A DNA stretch of 16,548 bases, taken from NCBI GenBank assembly GCA_902464035.1, contig CABQHT010000044.1, positions 1 to 16,548 on the forward strand. The letters run 5' to 3'. The translations under genes and the position numbers were made by a program. The notes below the pieces were generated by a model that ran no database searches, was not told the DNA's origin, and worked only from the letters and a program-made list of their open reading frames with translations. Shown piece by piece: positions 15,232 through 16,548 of this stretch (positions within the stretch are counted from its first letter, which is position 1; each line of letters opens with the position of its first letter). This DNA comes from an uncultured Collinsella sp. (GTDB lineage Bacteria > Actinomycetota > Coriobacteriia > Coriobacteriales > Coriobacteriaceae).

Positions 15232-15304
15232 CAACTCGTCATTTCTAACGGGATTCAGTTTTCAGAGGGGTATACGCGCACACCCAGCCAGTGTCGGGCC
15301 GACC

Positions 15305-15335
15305 ACTTGGTATACTTACATTAGTGCTACCAAGT
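15305..15335 (+). promoter_or_regulatory. Extended -10 promoter overlapped by an operator-like inverted repeat
   Basis: TGGTATACT gives an extended -10 (TATACT at 15311-15316) about 50 bases before the ATG at 15367; no good -35 is present. ACTTGGTA (15305-15312) and TACCAAGT (15328-15335) are exact inverted repeats around it, placed so that a bound regulator would block this promoter, or forming a hairpin at the start of the transcript. Confidence 0.5.
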
Positions 15336-15366
15336 TAGTCGCCGACCCTTGAAATGAGGTGCCGAG

Positions 15367-16359
15367 ATGAACGACATTCTCGCAAGAAGAGCAAGACGAG
15401 CAACTGTGGGCATCGCCCTTTCCGCGGCACTTGTCGCGGGAATCGCCCCCGTAACGGCGATCGCGGCAGAAACCAGTTCCCCCACCGGTGCAGTTGCCTT
15501 GCAGACGGAAGATGCGGCCGCCGCAAAAGAAAAAGCGTATGCAGCCATGTAGGAAGCGCTCAAAAACCTCGAGGCCGCAAAAGACGCCGCAGGTCCTGAG
15601 ATATTAGAGACTATCGAGCATGTGATTACCGATTTGCAATCGCTCCGCGACAGGATGCTGAAGGAAGCCGACGACTCAAGGGGAGCTCTTCTTTGGCTAC
15701 AAGCGCAGGTCAATGAAGCCCAAGCCAGATACGACGCGGCCCACAACCGGACAAGCGGCCTTCAGGCAGAATTAAATAAGGCAATCGGCGACGGAGCTTC
15801 TAACGAAACTATTAAGCAGTTGCAAAGTGAGATCATGTCGGCAGAAAGGCGAGAAAAATCTTGTGAAGATGATCTTCACCACTACCAACGCCGGCTCGAA
15901 AGCCAGGAAAGTGTCGTCGCGAAGTTCGAAGCCAATGCGGAAAGATGTCAAACCGATATCGACGAAGAGACAGCCAAGCGAGATGCGCTCCTCGACGATT
16001 TGAAAAAGGCACAAGCGGCCTATGACGACGCCTGCAAGGCATACGAAGAGGCAAAGGCCGCGGCAGACAAGGCCACCTCGCCCGAGGTGACGAAACCCGC
16101 CGAGACAACGCCTCCCTCCGGCTCGACGCAACCGGCCGAAACGGCACAGCCCGCCGGCTCGCCCGCGACCGGCAAAGACACCGCACCGAGCTCCGCCAAG
16201 CAGGCGAACACGAGCAGCGGCAAGCAAGCAAATACGACCGCCGGCAAGCTCGCAAACACAGGCGACACAACGCCGAGCGCAATCACACTCGCAGCAATCG
16301 CCGCCGCAGGCCTCGGAATAACCGCCACAGCCACCCGCCGCATCAAGTACTCAAAATAG
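15367..16359 (+). pseudogene. LANTG-anchored coiled-coil surface protein, interrupted by an in-frame TAG
   Basis: The ATG at 15367 has GAGGTG a few bases upstream and starts a signal peptide (ARRARRATVGIALSAALVAG, then VTAIAA). After 61 codons a TAG at 15550-15552 stops the frame, yet the same frame continues unbroken to 16359. The continuation contains long helices with charged heptad-like patterns (LQSEIMSAERREKSCEDDL; DDLKKAQAAYDDACKAYEEA), a Pro/Thr/Ser-rich wall-spanning region, three KQAN/KLAN-type repeats and a sorting tail: LANTGD, a hydrophobic helix (LAAIAAAGLGITATA) and RRIKYSK. The intact form would be 330 residues. A change of CAG (Gln) to TAG is the simplest explanation. A restart at ATG 15622 would lack the signal peptide. 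It could instead be read through by a suppressor tRNA, or be a sequencing error. Confidence 0.8.
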
Positions 16360-16413
16360 CCGCCAGCATCCTGATCACGTAACCCCCGATGTTTTGGCAA
16401 CGCCAGCGAGCGA

Positions 16414-16505
16414 CATCCAGGGCGAACAAGTTGGCATGAAAAAGGCAGGGCATTGACCTTCTGGTCATGCCCTGCCTTTTGAATGACAAATTGTCGCCCT
16501 GGATG
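16414..16505. terminator. Nested hairpin terminator, probably bidirectional
   Basis: The inner stem AAAAGGCAGGGCAT..GACC / GGTC-ATGCCCTGCCTTTT (16439-16480, TTCT loop, one bulged T) has A and T runs on both sides and can stop transcription in either direction. Outer arms CATCCAGGGCGA (16414-16425) and TCGCCCTGGATG (16494-16505) pair exactly, 12 bp. The arrangement of long outer arms around an inner hairpin recalls the elements at 241-370 and 653-776, but the sequences are unrelated. Confidence 0.75.
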
Positions 16506-16522
16506 GCGCGCAGCGTCGAGCA

Positions 16523-16548
16523 TTGCGCGGTTTGGTAAAACCGCGCAA
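16523..16548. other. Perfect 11-bp hairpin at the window edge
   Basis: TTGCGCGGTTT (16523-16533) pairs with AAACCGCGCAA (16538-16548) around the loop GGTA. The window ends at the last paired base, so a T tail cannot be seen. It is probably a terminator of a neighbouring transcript. Confidence 0.5.

Overview
The window looks like a chromosomal segment from a high-GC Gram-positive gut bacterium. A coriobacterium such as Collinsella is the best guess, based on codon use, LAxTG-type wall-sorting tails, a SipW/TasA-type secretion locus and the overall style of the proteins. No rRNA, tRNA or other taxonomic marker is present, so this is inference.

Layout. Bases 1-213 are the 3' end of a plus-strand gene. 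Bases 214-796 hold no gene; they contain two related, strongly structured palindromic elements (241-370 and 653-776) on either side of a terminator and an array of palindromic repeats with a ~62-bp period. From 9614 down to 797 on the minus strand runs one tightly packed six-gene operon: a SipW-type signal peptidase, a TasA/camelysin-like fibre subunit, a perfect 17-bp intercistronic hairpin, a second SipW-dependent protein, a giant 1823-residue beta-helix plus InlB-repeat surface protein, a third SipW-dependent protein, and a sortase-anchored (LAATG) wall protein. The likely job is to export, process and display a non-classical surface fibre with a very large adhesin-like partner. A good promoter (TTGAAA-N17-TATGTT) with a 13-bp palindrome in its spacer lies upstream, at 9743-9771.

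Bases 9615-10598 hold no intact gene. They contain that promoter, a plus-strand terminator, a second copy of the 62-bp palindromic array (10013-10280) in the same orientation as the first, and a short probable gene remnant. The two arrays therefore flank the fibre operon as direct repeats. Next come a minus-strand flavodoxin-family gene (10599-11150) with its own terminator, and a 300-bp spacer with three 23-bp-spaced repeats that each resemble half a parS site.

Bases 11450-15157 (minus) encode the two subunits of a heterodimeric ABC exporter with one consensus and one degenerate ATP site. A divergent promoter region separates it from a plus-strand LANTG-anchored coiled-coil surface protein gene (15367-16359) that is interrupted by an in-frame TAG after codon 61. 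Nested terminator hairpins follow, and a perfect hairpin ends exactly at the window edge.
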